Origin: Ructibacterium gallinarum
GTDB taxonomy: Bacteria > Bacillota > Clostridia > Monoglobales > Monoglobaceae
Reading direction: 5' to 3'
Assembly (NCBI RefSeq): GCF_014982785.1
Contig: NZ_JADCKB010000003.1
Coordinates: forward strand, 62,001 to 126,000
Length of the DNA: 64,000 nt
Every line of letters starts with the position of its first letter. The stretch's first letter is position 1. The notes under the pieces are model-generated. The model did no database searches. It saw nothing but the letters and a program-made list of their open reading frames with translations, and was not told the origin of the DNA. This document shows, one piece after another, positions 62,919-64,000 of this stretch. Both the position numbers and the translations under genes were made by a program.

Positions 62919-62935
62919 TTTGACTATCTTTGACC
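62919..62935 (-). promoter_or_regulatory. CtsR operator box
   Basis: Reverse strand GGTCAAAGATAGTCAAA exactly fits the heptad direct repeat RGTCAAA-N3-RGTCAAA known for CtsR. One further GTCAAA follows at 62913-62918. The box lies just after the -10 of the ctsR promoter, so binding would block transcription of ctsR-mcsA-mcsB-clpC. Confidence 0.93.
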
Positions 62936-62944
62936 TTTGATTAT

Positions 62945-62972
62945 ATTATAACACGTTTTTTTAATTTGTCAA
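62945..62972 (-). promoter_or_regulatory. ctsR operon promoter
   Basis: Reverse strand: TTGACA (62967-62972), 16 bp, TATAAT (62945-62950), followed by the CtsR box. The leader to ctsR is about 95 nt. Confidence 0.85.
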
Positions 62973-63119
62973 GACTTTTTTAAAAAAATTTTGTTTTAAA
63001 AAACAACGTTATTTCGAGGTTTTTTGCATCTATTCTATATTGTTTACAAAAAGTTAAAATTTTTGTCATAAAGCATTCACAAATTTTAATAGTCAAAAAG
63101 TCAAATTTAAACATTTTTC

Positions 63120-63148
63120 TTGTTTTTTCCAGCTTTTTCGACTATAAT
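63120..63148 (+). promoter_or_regulatory. comEC promoter
   Basis: TTGTTT (63120-63125), 17 bp, TATAAT (63143-63148), about 33 bp before the comEC start. Confidence 0.7.
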
Positions 63149-63181
63149 GGAAATATGAAAAATAGAAAGGAGGATGCCGCC

Positions 63182-64000
63182 ATGAATGAAAGGGTAATAC
63201 CGCTTCGCCGTTATACAGCCTTATGGATGATTCTTGGATTTATTCTCGGAATCTGGGCTGGATTGAACAGTCAAGAAGTTTTCGGTATCAAGGTTCATGG
63301 TCTGACCGTTTATACCGTTATCTTTACCGCTGGCGTCTCTCTCCTTCTTCTACTTGTCTGCCTTCTCTCGCACACCATTTTTGTAGGGAAGGATTATTTT
63401 GCCATAGTTTTAATTATGCTCAGTATCACCGCCGGCATGATTCGCGTTGATGCCTTTGATAACATAGAATCACGTCAGCTAAAAGAACTAGCCGGCACGA
63501 CATGCACACTTACTGGTGTAATCACAAAGGATCCCGAAGCAAGCAATTCCGGAAAATCGGTTGGTTTTCCTGTTTTGGTTTACTATGCCGAAACTGCTTC
63601 CGGAATTTCACTGCTCAATGGGAAAATAATGGTATACATTAAACCAAACAATGTTTCTTTTCGTCGCGGCGATACGGTTTCATTTGAAGCCGCGCTCCAG
63701 GAACCGGAGGGAAAGATCTATGACAATTCTTTCAGCGTCCGGGAATATCTGTACCGGCAAAACATCTCCTTTTCAGTTTTTTCCAATAAAATTCAGTACA
63801 GTCAAACCACTATTCATCCCCGAAATCCACTTTATTATCTGGAAGGAATGGGACTTGCTTTTCAGAAAAGCGTGCTGCATTCCATCGAACAGAGTTTTGG
63901 GGAAAACTCACCTGAATCCGCTTTACTGAAGGGAATACTATTAGGATACCGCGAAGATTTTACTGAAACCCAATACAACCAGTTTGCAGACTCCGGCTTT
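63182..64000 (+). CDS. comEC: ComEC/Rec2-type DNA uptake channel protein, 5' part only
   Basis: The frame from the ATG at 63182 (AAAGGAGG upstream) stays open for 273 codons to the right edge. It starts MNERVIPLRRYTALWMILGF with two to three helices (about 12-30, 42-62 and 68-85). A DUF4131-like OB region follows, including YDNSFSVREYLYRQNISFSV near 180-199, and then the start of the competence domain (ALLKGILLGYREDFTETQYN). This matches ComEC, the membrane channel for single-stranded DNA in natural transformation. The catalytic part is beyond the window. Other competence genes are not in view. Confidence 0.88.
   Translation, partial: MNERVIPLRRYTALWMILGFILGIWAGLNSQEVFGIKVHGLTVYTVIFTAGVSLLLLLVCLLSHTIFVGKDYFAIVLIMLSITAGMIRVDAFDNIESRQLKELAGTTCTLTGVITKDPEASNSGKSVGFPVLVYYAETASGISLLNGKIMVYIKPNNVSFRRGDTVSFEAALQEPEGKIYDNSFSVREYLYRQNISFSVFSNKIQYSQTTIHPRNPLYYLEGMGLAFQKSVLHSIEQSFGENSPESALLKGILLGYREDFTETQYNQFADSGF

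Noticed and set aside
63091-63105. True CtsR operator for comEC
   Set aside because: The spacing between half-sites is one base rather than three, so it is only mentioned as a possibility.
1-64000. CRISPR array, tRNA, rRNA or prophage
   Set aside because: No regularly spaced repeats, cloverleaf-like segments with T-loop GGTTCRA, rRNA-like stretches or phage structural genes were noticed while reading.

Overview
The window looks like a chromosomal segment of a low-GC Gram-positive anaerobe of the class Clostridia. The evidence is the ctsR-mcsA-mcsB-clpC operon, the hprK...murB-rapZ-yvcK-whiA-dnaE chain, S-layer homology (SLH) anchoring domains, Bacillota-type promoters (TTGACA/TATAAT with 17-bp spacing) and strong AGGAGG ribosome binding sites. 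Genus cannot be fixed from the sequence; a fibre- or mucin-degrading gut-type clostridium is a reasonable guess from the S-layer lyase locus. No rRNA, tRNA, CRISPR array, prophage or intact insertion sequence was seen.

Layout. 1-4317: housekeeping. scpA (cut by the left edge), an M50 protease and lysA run leftward; rpsB-tsf run rightward from a strong promoter through a leader with nested and mutually exclusive base pairing. 4393-21589: a leftward polysaccharide-use locus. It holds an AraC-type membrane sensor-regulator, two sugar ABC permeases, a lipoprotein solute-binding protein, and three large secreted proteins: a 906-aa SLH protein, a 740-aa Ig-like/LamG-like protein, and a 2050-aa SLH-anchored heparinase II/III-type lyase. 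21590-22325: non-coding, with a possible gene relic. 22326-38683: a capsule or exopolysaccharide cluster of about 16 kb, all leftward and apparently driven by one promoter. It encodes an initiating sugar transferase, four glycosyltransferases, three hexapeptide acyltransferases, a polymerase-like protein, a flippase, enzymes for a UDP-GalNAcA-type precursor, an AsnB-like amidotransferase, a CapE/WbjB-like dehydratase and an uncharacterised nucleotidyltransferase.

38740-49774: a leftward operon of cell-wall, carbon-control and replication genes (hprK, PHP phosphatase, murB, rapZ, yvcK, whiA, dnaE, birA, two small membrane proteins). 49912-58322: short units with clear promoters and terminators: rpmB, a CmpB-family membrane protein, an iron alcohol dehydrogenase, an orphan small acidic protein, a B12-type radical SAM protein with a DUF896 protein, galE, an AraC regulator divergent from a flavin reductase and a PAP2 phosphatase. 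58338-64000: the ctsR-mcsA-mcsB-clpC stress operon with a canonical CtsR box, and divergently the 5' part of comEC, cut by the right edge.

How they work together. The lyase locus reads as a cut-bind-import system: an S-layer-bound lyase cleaves an acidic polysaccharide outside the cell, lipoprotein and permeases import fragments, and the membrane AraC protein senses something extracellular. The capsule cluster would build a repeat unit with an amidated uronic acid, flipped and polymerised by the Wzx/Wzy route. Many computed ORF starts were moved inward here because the Shine-Dalgarno sequence lies inside the longer reading frame.
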